From Mycolicibacterium sarraceniae (GTDB taxonomy: Bacteria; Actinomycetota; Actinomycetes; Mycobacteriales; Mycobacteriaceae): a stretch of 64,000 nt of DNA. Where the stretch lies: the NCBI RefSeq assembly GCF_010731875.1, contig NZ_AP022595.1, positions 3,782,001 to 3,846,000 of the forward strand, read 5' to 3'. The position numbers and the translations under genes are program-made. The notes under the pieces were generated by a model. It did not search any database. It saw only the letters and a program-made list of their open reading frames with translations, and was not told the origin of the DNA. Position 1 is the first letter of the stretch, and the number at the start of each line of letters is the position of its first letter. This document shows positions 8,499-15,915 of the stretch, one piece after another.

Positions 8499-8977
8499 CG
8501 CAGGCGCCGCGTCGGCCGGGTCTCGATCGCGTCGATGGTCAGCGCTCGCCGGACGAGTAGCCAGCCCGAGTCGCTCCGCGCGTACTCGTCGTGGTAGCGC
8601 AGGTACCACATCAGGTCGACGATGCCCTCGTCTCGGCGGCTCCAGTGATGTGCGGTTGCCGCTATACGGCCTTGTGCAAGCTCAGGATTCGAGCCGCCGG
8701 TGTAGACCTCTGAGTCGATCGCGTGGTGTGTGCGCCCGACGTTGATCGCCGCTGCCAGCGCAGCCGCGAGAGCATCCCGCCCCTGATGGCGGCCGACCGG
8801 TGTCAGTACATCCGGTGGTGCCGGGAGCACCAGTTCGCCGTCACCGACGAACAACCCGACCACCGTCTCAACATCCCGATCGTCCACGGCGGCCGCGTAG
8901 CGGTGTACCAGATCCGTCAACGCCAACCGGTCCGGCACGCAAAGGTTCACGGCTGCGACCCGAGTCGCTGCGCGCAT
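8495..8977 (-). CDS. SnoaL-like (NTF2-fold) protein
   Basis: Small NTF2/SnoaL-fold protein of up to 160 residues. The core reads RLALTDLVHRYAAAVDDRD, VGLFVGDGELVLP and GRDALAAALAA, then the strands LMWYLRYHDEYARSDSGWLLVRRAL, typical of SnoaL_4-type proteins that act as small isomerases, dehydratases or cyclases on polycyclic or steroid-like substrates. The start is uncertain: ATG 8977 overlaps the upstream luciferase-like remnant by 31 bp, and the conserved part begins about 14 residues later, where a GTG codon is available. It was probably translated with the upstream monooxygenase. No internal loss is visible. Confidence 0.72.
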   Translation of the reverse strand: MRAATRVAAVNLCVPDRLALTDLVHRYAAAVDDRDVETVVGLFVGDGELVLPAPPDVLTPVGRHQGRDALAAALAAAINVGRTHHAIDSEVYTGGSNPELAQGRIAATAHHWSRRDEGIVDLMWYLRYHDEYARSDSGWLLVRRALTIDAIETRPTRRLR

Positions 8978-9375
8978 GCCGACAGCGTGTCCTTGGCCTC
9001 GTCGATATCGGGGACCGCCGGCATCGCCAGTACCAGCCGCCGCGCCCCAACCTCGGCCAGGCGGCCCGCTCGGCGCGCCCCGTCGGGGTTGTCGGCCCAC
9101 AGCTCCCGCAGCCGCCCGCTGGAGAGCGTGTCGATGGTCGCGGCCCGTTCGGCCAGCACCACCGGATGGTGATTGGGCAATACCAGCACTCCGATAGCTA
9201 GCCCCAATGTCGTGGTCTGGGCGGCTAGGAACGCCACCAGATCCAGCGGATCGGGTACCGGGCACTGGGGGGTCAACTCGACTCGCCCGGACGGTTCGTG
9301 GGGATACACGCTGGTGTACTGCGTCACCAGCACCGTGTGCTCGACCGCGACGGGAGCGACGACGGCGAACATCAC
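8947..9375 (-). pseudogene. Luciferase-like (F420/flavin) monooxygenase with two internal deletions
   Basis: Remnant of a luciferase-like monooxygenase, many of which use F420 in mycobacteria. The intact family is about 280-300 residues; this frame has 142. It starts MMFAVVAPVAVEH and jumps directly to TVLVTQYTSVYPHEPSG, losing the alpha-helical segment with the usual GFDSxWxxDH. It continues normally through LDLVAFLAAQTTTLGLAIGVLVLP to ATIDTLSSGRL. There it jumps to a C-terminal tail (RRLVLAMPAVPDIDEAKDTL), losing roughly 115 residues of the barrel. Both joins keep the frame open. The cofactor and substrate sites cannot form, so it is called a pseudogene. Confidence 0.72.
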
Positions 9376-9384
9376 GTCGTGAGG

Positions 9385-9591
9385 CTAACCCGCTGGCCCC
9401 GGGGCGCCTTCGCTGAGTCCCGTCTGATGAGCGATCAACCGATCCAGGAAAACCACCTATCCCTTGAGCGGTTTGCACCGCGCCTGCGCGACCGGGAACC
9501 AGCCCACCCGATCCAGTTCGGGGTACCGTCAGCACCTTCCCGCTCGGCTGCTTGACCGCGTCGAAGGCGAGGCGCGGTAGTTACGGCACCG
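9385..9591 (-). pseudogene. NUDIX hydrolase, 3' fragment with a nonsense codon
   Basis: No intact gene lies between malQ and the luciferase-like remnant. The minus strand contains pieces of a NUDIX-family C-terminal half: AFDAVKQPSGKVLTV in one frame, then, after a jump and frame change near 9535, ELDRVGWFPVAQARCKPLKG, an in-frame TAG, and VVFLDRLIAHQTG. Family members read KGQxxFLDRL at this point, so the TAG probably arose from CAG. The catalytic NUDIX box is absent, so the 5' half is gone. It directly abuts the malQ stop codon. Confidence 0.6.
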
Positions 9592-11724
9592 CTACTCCGG
9601 GCGCGGCACGGTGGCGGCGTGCAGCGCTGCCGCCAAGGCCTGGGCCCGGGGATCGGTCAACACGTCCTCCAGCAGCAGCGGTGCGCCGTCGGGCCCGGTC
9701 AGCGGGACCCGCCAGTTCGGGTATTCGTTGGTGGTGCCGGGTTGGTTCTGGGTGCGCCGATCGCCGACGGCATCGGTCAGCGCCAGTGCCAGTAACCGCG
9801 ACGGGGTTCGCGCCAAATACCGGTACAGGCCCAGGATCACCTGCTCCTCATCTGGATCGGCGCCGAGCAGACCGACCCGGCGCAGCTCGGCCAGCCACGC
9901 TGCTTGCTCGGCTCGGTCGTCGGCCAGCTCATCCTCGGCCGGGCGGGTGAGCAGGCCCAGCTCGTCACGCAGACGCACGTGTTCACCGGCCAGGTAGCCA
10001 GGCGTCGGTGGCAAGTCATGGGTGGTCACCGAGGACAGGCACAATTCGCGCCAGCGCTCGGCGTGCAACGGACCGCGGTCGCCGTCGTTATCCCGTTCGA
10101 ACCACAAGATCGACGTGCCCAACAGGCCCCGCGCGCGGAGGTAATCGCGCACCCACGGCTCCACGGTGCCCAGATCCTCACCGACGACGACCGCACCGGC
10201 CCGATAGGCCTCCAGCGCGACGATCCCGATCATCGCGTCGTGGTTGTAACGCACGTAGGTGCCCTTGGTCGGTGACGCCCCCGCGGGAATCCACCACAGC
10301 CGGAACAATCCGATGATGTGGTCGATCCGCACCCCGCCCGCATGCCGCAGAATTGTCTGGATCAACGCCCGAAAGGGCTGGTAGCCAAGCTCTTCGAGTT
10401 GATCGGGACGCCACGGCGGCTGCGACCAGTTCTGACCCAGTTGATTGAACTCGTCGGGCGGCGCACCGGCAGCCACCCCGAGCGCAAGCACATCCTGCAA
10501 CGCCCAGGCATCGGCGCCGTCGGGATGCACACCGACGGCCAGATCGGCCATGATGCCCAGCGCCATCCCGGTGCGCACCGCCTGAGACTGGGTGGCGGCG
10601 AGTTGATCGTCGAGTTGCCACTGCAACCAGCGGTGGAAGTCGACACCCGCGCTGTGTCGCTCGGCGAACTCGAGCACTTCGGGGCTGCCCGGGTGCCGCA
10701 GCGACTTCGGCCACTCGTGCCAGTTGCCGCCGTATTTCTCGGCCAGCGCCGACCAGGTGGCAAAATCGTCGAGGGCGCGCCCTTCCCGCTCCTTGAATGC
10801 CTCGAAGGCAAGCTGACGGCCCGCGGACCGGGGAACCCGGTAAATCTCTTTCAGCGCAATGCGTTTGGCGGACCAGGAGGTATCTCGGTCGATGGTGTCG
10901 GCCTTGCGGGCGCGCGCCTGTACCGCGGCGCGCAGTTTCCACACCCGGCCGCGTTTGGGCAGAAACGCGAATTCGGGGACGTGCTCAACCCGCAGATACA
11001 GCGGATTGGTGAATCGCCGCGACGTCGGCAGGTAGGGGGAGGGCTCCATCGGCTGCGTGGGGGCGGCCGCGTGCAGCGGGTTGACCAACACGTAGCCGGC
11101 TCCGTGTCGAGCCCCGGCCCAGACCGCCAGATCGGCCAGATCGCCGAGATCGCCAACCCCCCAGGAGTTCTTCGACCGCACGCTGTAGAGCTGGGTGGCC
11201 AGCCCCCAGGTGCGGCGGCCGTCGAGCTGCGGCGGCAGCCCCAGCCAGGCCGGCGTGATGATCAGCGGCGTGCTGCAGTCCTGACCGCCGGAGCGCAGGT
11301 GCACCTCGTGATAGCCCAGCGGTAGATCCGCGGGCAGCACGAAGGTCGCCTCGCCCACCACCCGCCCGTCCAGATCGAACGGCGGTGTCCAGTTGTCGGC
11401 CTGCCGCACCCCGGTGCGGACCGCGCCGTCCTCGAGCCGAACCCAGACGTGGGCGGGGTCGCCGTGGCTGACATGCGCCCAGAACGATGTTTCGGTGCCG
11501 GCGGTGCCGATGATGCTCGGCGGCAGTGACCGTGACCAGTACCGGGTGTCGGAGGCCGAAAGTGCAGCTGCGCGACCCTCTTCGGTGCTCGCCTCGATAC
11601 CGAGCGCGGCCAGGACACCCACCAGCGTGGCCTCGTCGACCCCGACCAGCCGTCCTGTCCAGTCGTGATATTCGGTGGCCACCCCGAACCGGTGGGCCAG
11701 TTCGGACAGCGACGAGTCAGTCAT
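9592..11724 (-). CDS. malQ: 4-alpha-glucanotransferase (amylomaltase)
   Basis: Transfers segments of 1,4-alpha-glucan in maltodextrin/glycogen metabolism; cytosolic GH77 enzyme. It has about 710 residues, like the mycobacterial MalQ with its long N-terminal extension. Visible motifs are GLATQLYSVRSKNSWGVGD, YLPTSRRFTNPLYLRVE, VRIDHIIGLFRLWWIP (nucleophile Asp), GEDLGTVEPWVRDYL (acid/base Glu) and VTTHDLPPTPGYLAGE. The start ATG 11724 (MTDSSLSELAHRFGV) aligns with the mycobacterial start; an alternative ATG lies at 11733. It is divergent from the MFS gene with only about 40 bp between them, and a perfect 14-bp palindrome in the gap may regulate both. Confidence 0.93.
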   Translation of the reverse strand: MTDSSLSELAHRFGVATEYHDWTGRLVGVDEATLVGVLAALGIEASTEEGRAAALSASDTRYWSRSLPPSIIGTAGTETSFWAHVSHGDPAHVWVRLEDGAVRTGVRQADNWTPPFDLDGRVVGEATFVLPADLPLGYHEVHLRSGGQDCSTPLIITPAWLGLPPQLDGRRTWGLATQLYSVRSKNSWGVGDLGDLADLAVWAGARHGAGYVLVNPLHAAAPTQPMEPSPYLPTSRRFTNPLYLRVEHVPEFAFLPKRGRVWKLRAAVQARARKADTIDRDTSWSAKRIALKEIYRVPRSAGRQLAFEAFKEREGRALDDFATWSALAEKYGGNWHEWPKSLRHPGSPEVLEFAERHSAGVDFHRWLQWQLDDQLAATQSQAVRTGMALGIMADLAVGVHPDGADAWALQDVLALGVAAGAPPDEFNQLGQNWSQPPWRPDQLEELGYQPFRALIQTILRHAGGVRIDHIIGLFRLWWIPAGASPTKGTYVRYNHDAMIGIVALEAYRAGAVVVGEDLGTVEPWVRDYLRARGLLGTSILWFERDNDGDRGPLHAERWRELCLSSVTTHDLPPTPGYLAGEHVRLRDELGLLTRPAEDELADDRAEQAAWLAELRRVGLLGADPDEEQVILGLYRYLARTPSRLLALALTDAVGDRRTQNQPGTTNEYPNWRVPLTGPDGAPLLLEDVLTDPRAQALAAALHAATVPRPE

Positions 11725-11740
11725 GGCTGCCATCTTGCTT

Positions 11741-11754
11741 GGTTACCCGTAACC
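11741..11754. promoter_or_regulatory. Palindrome between malQ and the MFS gene
   Basis: GGTTACCCGTAACC is a perfect 6-2-6 inverted repeat in the about 40-bp gap between the divergent starts of malQ (11724) and the MFS transporter (11764). It is a candidate operator for a dimeric regulator; the regulator is not known. Confidence 0.4.
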
Positions 11755-11763
11755 TCGCCTCAC

Positions 11764-12954
11764 GTGGGCACCCCCGAACTCGACGTGTGCCACCGTCGAG
11801 CACGGGTCGCGACGGCGGCACTGTTCCTGACCAACGGTGCGCTGTTCGCCAACCTGCTGCCGCGCTACCCGGAAATCAAGGCCGGCCTTGCACTGTCCAA
11901 CACGGCCTTCGGGCTGGCCGTTGCCGCGTTCTCGGCGGGCGCGCTGCTGACCGGTCCCACCGCGGCGGCACTGATACGCCGCTACCGCTCCTCGGTGGTC
12001 GCGGTTGCCTGCAGCGTGCTGATCGCGCTCTTCGCCCTCGCTGCCGGGCTGGCACCGACCGGGGTGACGCTGGCGGCGGCGCTGTTTTGCGCCGGCGCGG
12101 CCGATTCGGTGGCCGACGTCGCCCAGAACGTGCACGGGCTGCGGCTGCAACGTGCCTACGGCCGGTCGATCATCAACTCGCTACACGCGGTCTGGTCGTC
12201 GGGGGCGGTCCTGGGCGGCCTGATCGGCGCGGGCGCAATCTATTTCGGCGTTCCCCGTTCGGTGCAGTCGGGCGCGTCCGGTGTGCTGTTCAGCGCGGTC
12301 TGCCTGATCGCATACCGCTTCCTGCTACCCGGCGCCGACCACCACGAACCGGCGCACCACGAGTCGTCGGCTGCGGACCGATCGGGCCGCGGCGTCTACC
12401 TCCCGCTGGCGGCTCTGGTGATCGTCGCGATTGCCGGCGCCGCCATCGAGGACGGCGGCAGCTCGTGGGCCACGCTGTATCTGCACGACTCGCTGTCGGC
12501 GCCGGCCGCGATTGCCGCGTTCGGTTACGTCGCCGTGGTCGGTTTCCAATTCATCGGCCGCGCACTGGGCGATCGGATGGTCGACCGGTGGGGGCAGGCC
12601 GCGGTGGCCAGAGCCGGCGGGCTGACCGTCGCGCTGGGGATGGGCATCGCACTGGCCTTTCCGAGCGTTCCCGGCACCATCGCCGGGTTCGCGGCCGCCG
12701 GATTCGGCTCGGCTACCTTGGTTCCGGGCGCGATGCACGCCGCTGACGAGCTTCCGGGCCTGCGCCCCGGCGCCGGGTTGACGGTGTTGACCTGGTTGAT
12801 GCGCGTGGGGTTCCTGGGCTCGCCCATCCTCGTGGGCGCGATCGCCGATGCGGTGTCGCTACGCGTCGGGCTGCTCAGCGTCGTCGTCGCCGGGCTGGTG
12901 GCAGTGGCGCTGGCGCGGACGCTCAGCCCACGGAACCGGTCAGCTCGATCGTGA
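11764..12954 (+). CDS. MFS transporter
   Basis: Major facilitator superfamily membrane transporter, 396 residues from GTG 11764, with about 12 hydrophobic segments. The N-terminal half contains TNGALFANLLPRYPEIKAGLALSNTAFGL and an LL-P-A-pattern typical of the fucose-permease/YbjJ-like group of putative exporters. The C-terminal half contains EDGGSSWATLYLHDSLSA and RALGDRMVDRWGQ, the second cytoplasmic loop motif. The substrate is not inferable. It is divergent from malQ, and its 3' end overlaps the convergent SMR gene by 32 bp, so the two stop regions are antisense to each other. Confidence 0.8.
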   Translation: MGTPELDVCHRRARVATAALFLTNGALFANLLPRYPEIKAGLALSNTAFGLAVAAFSAGALLTGPTAAALIRRYRSSVVAVACSVLIALFALAAGLAPTGVTLAAALFCAGAADSVADVAQNVHGLRLQRAYGRSIINSLHAVWSSGAVLGGLIGAGAIYFGVPRSVQSGASGVLFSAVCLIAYRFLLPGADHHEPAHHESSAADRSGRGVYLPLAALVIVAIAGAAIEDGGSSWATLYLHDSLSAPAAIAAFGYVAVVGFQFIGRALGDRMVDRWGQAAVARAGGLTVALGMGIALAFPSVPGTIAGFAAAGFGSATLVPGAMHAADELPGLRPGAGLTVLTWLMRVGFLGSPILVGAIADAVSLRVGLLSVVVAGLVAVALARTLSPRNRSARS

Positions 12955-13249
12955 GCACACCGGCGATGATCAGCCCGATACCGGCCATCATCACCCACGT
13001 CAACGGCTCCTTGAGGAGCGCCCGCGCGATCACCGCGATCAGTGCCACACCGGCCGCCGACCAGACGCCGTAGGCGACACCGACCGGCATGCCCAGCGAC
13101 AGCGTGACCGAGAGCAGCGTGAACGACACCAGGTAGCCGATCGCCACCGGCGCGATCCAGATCTTCTTGCGGAATCCGTCGGTGGCTCGCAACGACAGCG
13201 TCGCGCACACTTCGACGAGGATCGCGCCTGCCAGCGTCAGCCACATCAC
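12923..13249 (-). CDS. SMR efflux protein, subunit B of a pair
   Basis: Small multidrug resistance family membrane protein, 108 residues, four hydrophobic helices. The conserved helix-1 glutamate of the family is present in LVEVCATLSLRATDG (Glu13), and helix 3 has the GxAYGVWSAxG signature. SMR proteins exchange protons for lipophilic cations or guanidinium-type compounds. It is the second gene of a pair: its ATG overlaps the stop of the preceding SMR gene (ATGA). Such pairs, for example EbrAB or YkkCD, often act as heterodimers. It is GGA-poor in its 5' region, consistent with coupled translation from the first gene. Confidence 0.88.
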   Translation of the reverse strand: MMWLTLAGAILVEVCATLSLRATDGFRKKIWIAPVAIGYLVSFTLLSVTLSLGMPVGVAYGVWSAAGVALIAVIARALLKEPLTWVMMAGIGLIIAGVLTIELTGSVG

Positions 13250-13581
13250 GGCGATGTCTCCTGGTCTCGCGAGCCGAGTTCGACCAAGAGCACCCCGGCA
13301 ATGATCAACCCGATGCCGATGACGATCGGCATGGTGAACGGGTCACCGAAGATCACCGCGGCCAACACCGCCGTCGCCGCGGTTCCCAGCGCACCCCAGA
13401 CGCCGTAGGCCACCCCGATGGGCATGCCGGCCCGCAGGACGAGTGCGAGGAAGTAGAACGAGGCGAGATAGCCGATTACTACGACGACCAACCACAACCG
13501 GTGATCCTGGGATGCCCGTAGCGATAACGTGGCGGTGACCTCAACGCAGATGGCGCACAACAGCAGCGCCCATTTCCGCAT
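13246..13581 (-). CDS. SMR efflux protein, subunit A of a pair
   Basis: First member of the SMR pair, 111 residues from ATG 13581. That start has GGAGGTG about 7 bp upstream; an ATG at 13596 lacks such a site. The helix-1 Glu is in ICVEVTATLSLRAS, and helix 3 has MPIGVAYGVWGALGTA. The C-terminal tail (ELGSRDQETSP) is longer and more polar than that of its partner, a common asymmetry in obligate paired SMR proteins with opposite membrane insertion. Function is predicted to be proton-coupled export of a cationic drug, guanidinium or similar small molecule. Confidence 0.88.
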   Translation of the reverse strand: MRKWALLLCAICVEVTATLSLRASQDHRLWLVVVVIGYLASFYFLALVLRAGMPIGVAYGVWGALGTAATAVLAAVIFGDPFTMPIVIGIGLIIAGVLLVELGSRDQETSP

Positions 13582-13713
13582 GCCAAGCACCTCCATCGGC
13601 TATCAGCCTGGTCAGGATAGCCGGGTGGGAGATTGTGGTCTCCGTCGTACCTCCGGCCCGGGGTGAGCGGGGTGACGGGGCAGTGGCCGTTACTCGTCGG
13701 TAGCGTGGACGGA

Positions 13714-15258
13714 ATGACAACGGAAGCGAACATTCGGCAGGTCGCCGACCGGCCGGTCGTCGCGACCGGCTACGGCCCGGTCCGCGGCACCGACGACGGC
13801 CGGGTCAGGACGTGGAAGGGCATTCGCTACGCCGCGGCGCCGGTCGGGGATCTGCGCTGGCGTGCGCCGGTGCCACCGGAGCCGTCGACCGAGGTCACCG
13901 AGGCGATGGAATTCGGGCCGGTGAGCCCCCAGCCGCGCAGCCCGATCCCGATGGGCCTGGGCACCCGCGCCGATGAAGATTGTCTGTTCCTCAACGTGTG
14001 GGCACCGTCTGATGTCCAGGCGGGTGCGCCCAAACCGGTGATGGTCTGGGTGCACGGCGGCGCCTACATCTTCGGCTCCGGCAGCCAACCGCTCTACGAC
14101 GGCTCGGTGCTGGCCGCCGATTCCGACGTCGTCGTCGTCACCATCAACTACCGGCTGGGTGCCCTCGGCTTCATCGAGCTGTCATCGGCAGGGTTTGACA
14201 GCAATATCGCCCTGCGCGACGTGCTGGCGGCTCTGCGTTGGGTGCAGGCCAACATCGCGGGCTTTGGCGGTGATCCAGACCGGGTGACGCTGTTCGGCGA
14301 GTCCGCCGGCGCCGGTATCGTCACGACGCTGCTGGCCGTGCCGGAGGCCGCCGGGCTGTTTTCCCGCGCCATCGCCCAGAGTTCGCCCGCCACATCGATC
14401 TATGACAGCAGCCGGGCGGGCGCGGTGGCCCAGATGCTGCTCGACCGGCTCGGCATGACCGCCGCCGAGGCCCACCGGGCGCCCGTGCAGGCGCTGATCG
14501 ACGCTTCCATGGACGTCTTCGACCACGTCCCGACCGCCACGCCGGGACGGCTGGCGTTCGCACCGACCGTCGACGGCGATCTCGTCCCCGACTATCCGGT
14601 GACGCTGGCCCGCGCCGGCAAGACGCACCCGGTGCCGCTGTTGATCGGCACCAACAAAGACGAGGCGGCGCTGTTCCGGTTCATGCGCTCACCGCTGATG
14701 CCCATCGCGCCTAAAACCATTCGCACGATGTTCGACGAGATCGCCAACGATCAGCCGGGCCTGCAACTGCCCACCGCCGAACAGATCGGCACGGCCTACC
14801 CGGCCCGGCTGGCCCGCACCCGCAGCCTCGGCGTGGCCAGCGATATGGGCTTCCGGATGCCCTCGGTGTGGTTCGCCGAAGGGCACGGTGCGACGGCCCC
14901 GGTCTACCTGTACCGATTCGATTGGGCAACACCGGTTTTCAAGGCAATCCGGCTTGGCGCCGCGCATGCCACCGAGTTGATCTACGTCTGGGGCAACCTG
15001 GTGTCCGGCTCCCGCGACGTCACCTTCAAACTCGGTGGGCTCAAGACCGGCGAAGCGTTGTCCGAACGCATGCGGGCCCGCTGGAGCGCGTTCGCGGCGA
15101 CCGGTGACCCCAACGTGCCACTGGGCCAACCGCAGTGGGCGCCGTACCGCAGCGACGACCGCGCCACCCTGGTCATCGACCGGGACGACCGGGTAGTCGA
15201 CGACCTGGATCGCCAGATCCGGAAGGCCTGGGGTGATGAGGTGCTCAGCTTCCGCTGA
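13714..15258 (+). CDS. Type B carboxylesterase
   Basis: Alpha/beta-hydrolase of the type B carboxylesterase family (PnbA/LipT-like), 514 residues from ATG 13714. The oxyanion motif VMVWVHGGAYIFGSG is followed by the nucleophile elbow VTLFGESAGAG. The acid residue is probably in LIGTNKDEAALF and the His in LGAAHATELIYVWG. No signal peptide is seen, so it is likely cytosolic. It hydrolyses carboxylic esters of unknown identity. It is flanked by the SMR pair, which points away, and by a 170-bp gap (15259-15428) in which no gene or clear element was seen. Confidence 0.88.
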   Translation: MTTEANIRQVADRPVVATGYGPVRGTDDGRVRTWKGIRYAAAPVGDLRWRAPVPPEPSTEVTEAMEFGPVSPQPRSPIPMGLGTRADEDCLFLNVWAPSDVQAGAPKPVMVWVHGGAYIFGSGSQPLYDGSVLAADSDVVVVTINYRLGALGFIELSSAGFDSNIALRDVLAALRWVQANIAGFGGDPDRVTLFGESAGAGIVTTLLAVPEAAGLFSRAIAQSSPATSIYDSSRAGAVAQMLLDRLGMTAAEAHRAPVQALIDASMDVFDHVPTATPGRLAFAPTVDGDLVPDYPVTLARAGKTHPVPLLIGTNKDEAALFRFMRSPLMPIAPKTIRTMFDEIANDQPGLQLPTAEQIGTAYPARLARTRSLGVASDMGFRMPSVWFAEGHGATAPVYLYRFDWATPVFKAIRLGAAHATELIYVWGNLVSGSRDVTFKLGGLKTGEALSERMRARWSAFAATGDPNVPLGQPQWAPYRSDDRATLVIDRDDRVVDDLDRQIRKAWGDEVLSFR

Positions 15259-15428
15259 TCCGGCCTCTTGACGCGGTGTCTAACCCACGACATGCGCGCG
15301 GCCACCCGCTGGCGTGATCGCCTCGGATGCATCTGCGGCCCGCCGGCTGGGCACCCACCGCCGCCGCGCCATCCACTACGGTTGCCACCATCTAGTCAGC
15401 ATTGGTGCCGTCACCGAGGATGGAGCCC

Positions 15429-15911
15429 ATGGAGGTCAAAGAAGTCCTGCTGCCCGGTGTCGGGCTGCGCTACGAGTTCGACAACGCCGACGGTAACCGC
15501 ATCGGCGTGATCGCCCGTCGGAGCGGTGATTTCGAAGTCGTCCTCTACGGCGCCGCCGACCCCGATCAGGCCCGCCCGGTATTCCGGCTGACCGATGAGG
15601 AAGCTGACGCGCTGGCCCAGATCCTGGGCGCCCCGCGGCTAGTGGAACGTTTCGCCGACCTCACCAAGGAAGTGCCCGGCCTGGGTGCCGGCCAGGTGGA
15701 GATCGTGGCGACCTCGCCGTTTGTGAACCGCCCGCTGGGTGATACCAAGGCTCGCACCCGGACCGGCGCGTCGATTGTGGCGATCGTGCGCGACGAGGAG
15801 GTGCTGGCCTCGCCCGGACCCGCTGACGTGCTGCACGCCGACGACGTCCTCGTGGTGATCGGCACCGAATACGGCATCTCCGGCGTCCGGCGCATCGTCG
15901 ACCAAGGCTGA
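15429..15911 (+). CDS. Regulatory subunit of a CPA2 antiporter (KhtT/TrkA-C type)
   Basis: Cytosolic regulatory protein of about 160 residues. The N-terminal half (EVLLPGVGLRYEFDNADGNRIGVIARRSGD) matches the KhtT-type domain. The C-terminal half from about 90 (GQVEIVATSPFVNRPLGDTKARTRTGASIVAIVRD, then LHADDVLVVIGTEYGI) is a TrkA-C (RCK-C) ligand-binding domain. ATG 15429 has GGATGGAG upstream; ATG 15420 is an in-frame alternative. The membrane antiporter gene starts 4 bp after its stop, so the two form a KhtTU-like potassium/proton efflux pair, typically controlled by a nucleotide such as c-di-AMP; the ligand here is inference. Confidence 0.82.
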   Translation: MEVKEVLLPGVGLRYEFDNADGNRIGVIARRSGDFEVVLYGAADPDQARPVFRLTDEEADALAQILGAPRLVERFADLTKEVPGLGAGQVEIVATSPFVNRPLGDTKARTRTGASIVAIVRDEEVLASPGPADVLHADDVLVVIGTEYGISGVRRIVDQG

Positions 15912-15915
15912 GCTC

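Noticed and set aside
8978-9535. Extension of the SnoaL-like frame to 346 codons
   Set aside because: The upstream part is out of frame with the luciferase-like and NUDIX remnants and is Arg/Gly-rich noise; only the last 145-160 codons look like a protein.
15259-15428. Possible small gene between the carboxylesterase and the antiporter regulator
   Set aside because: Short frames here lack ribosome-binding sites and recognisable features.
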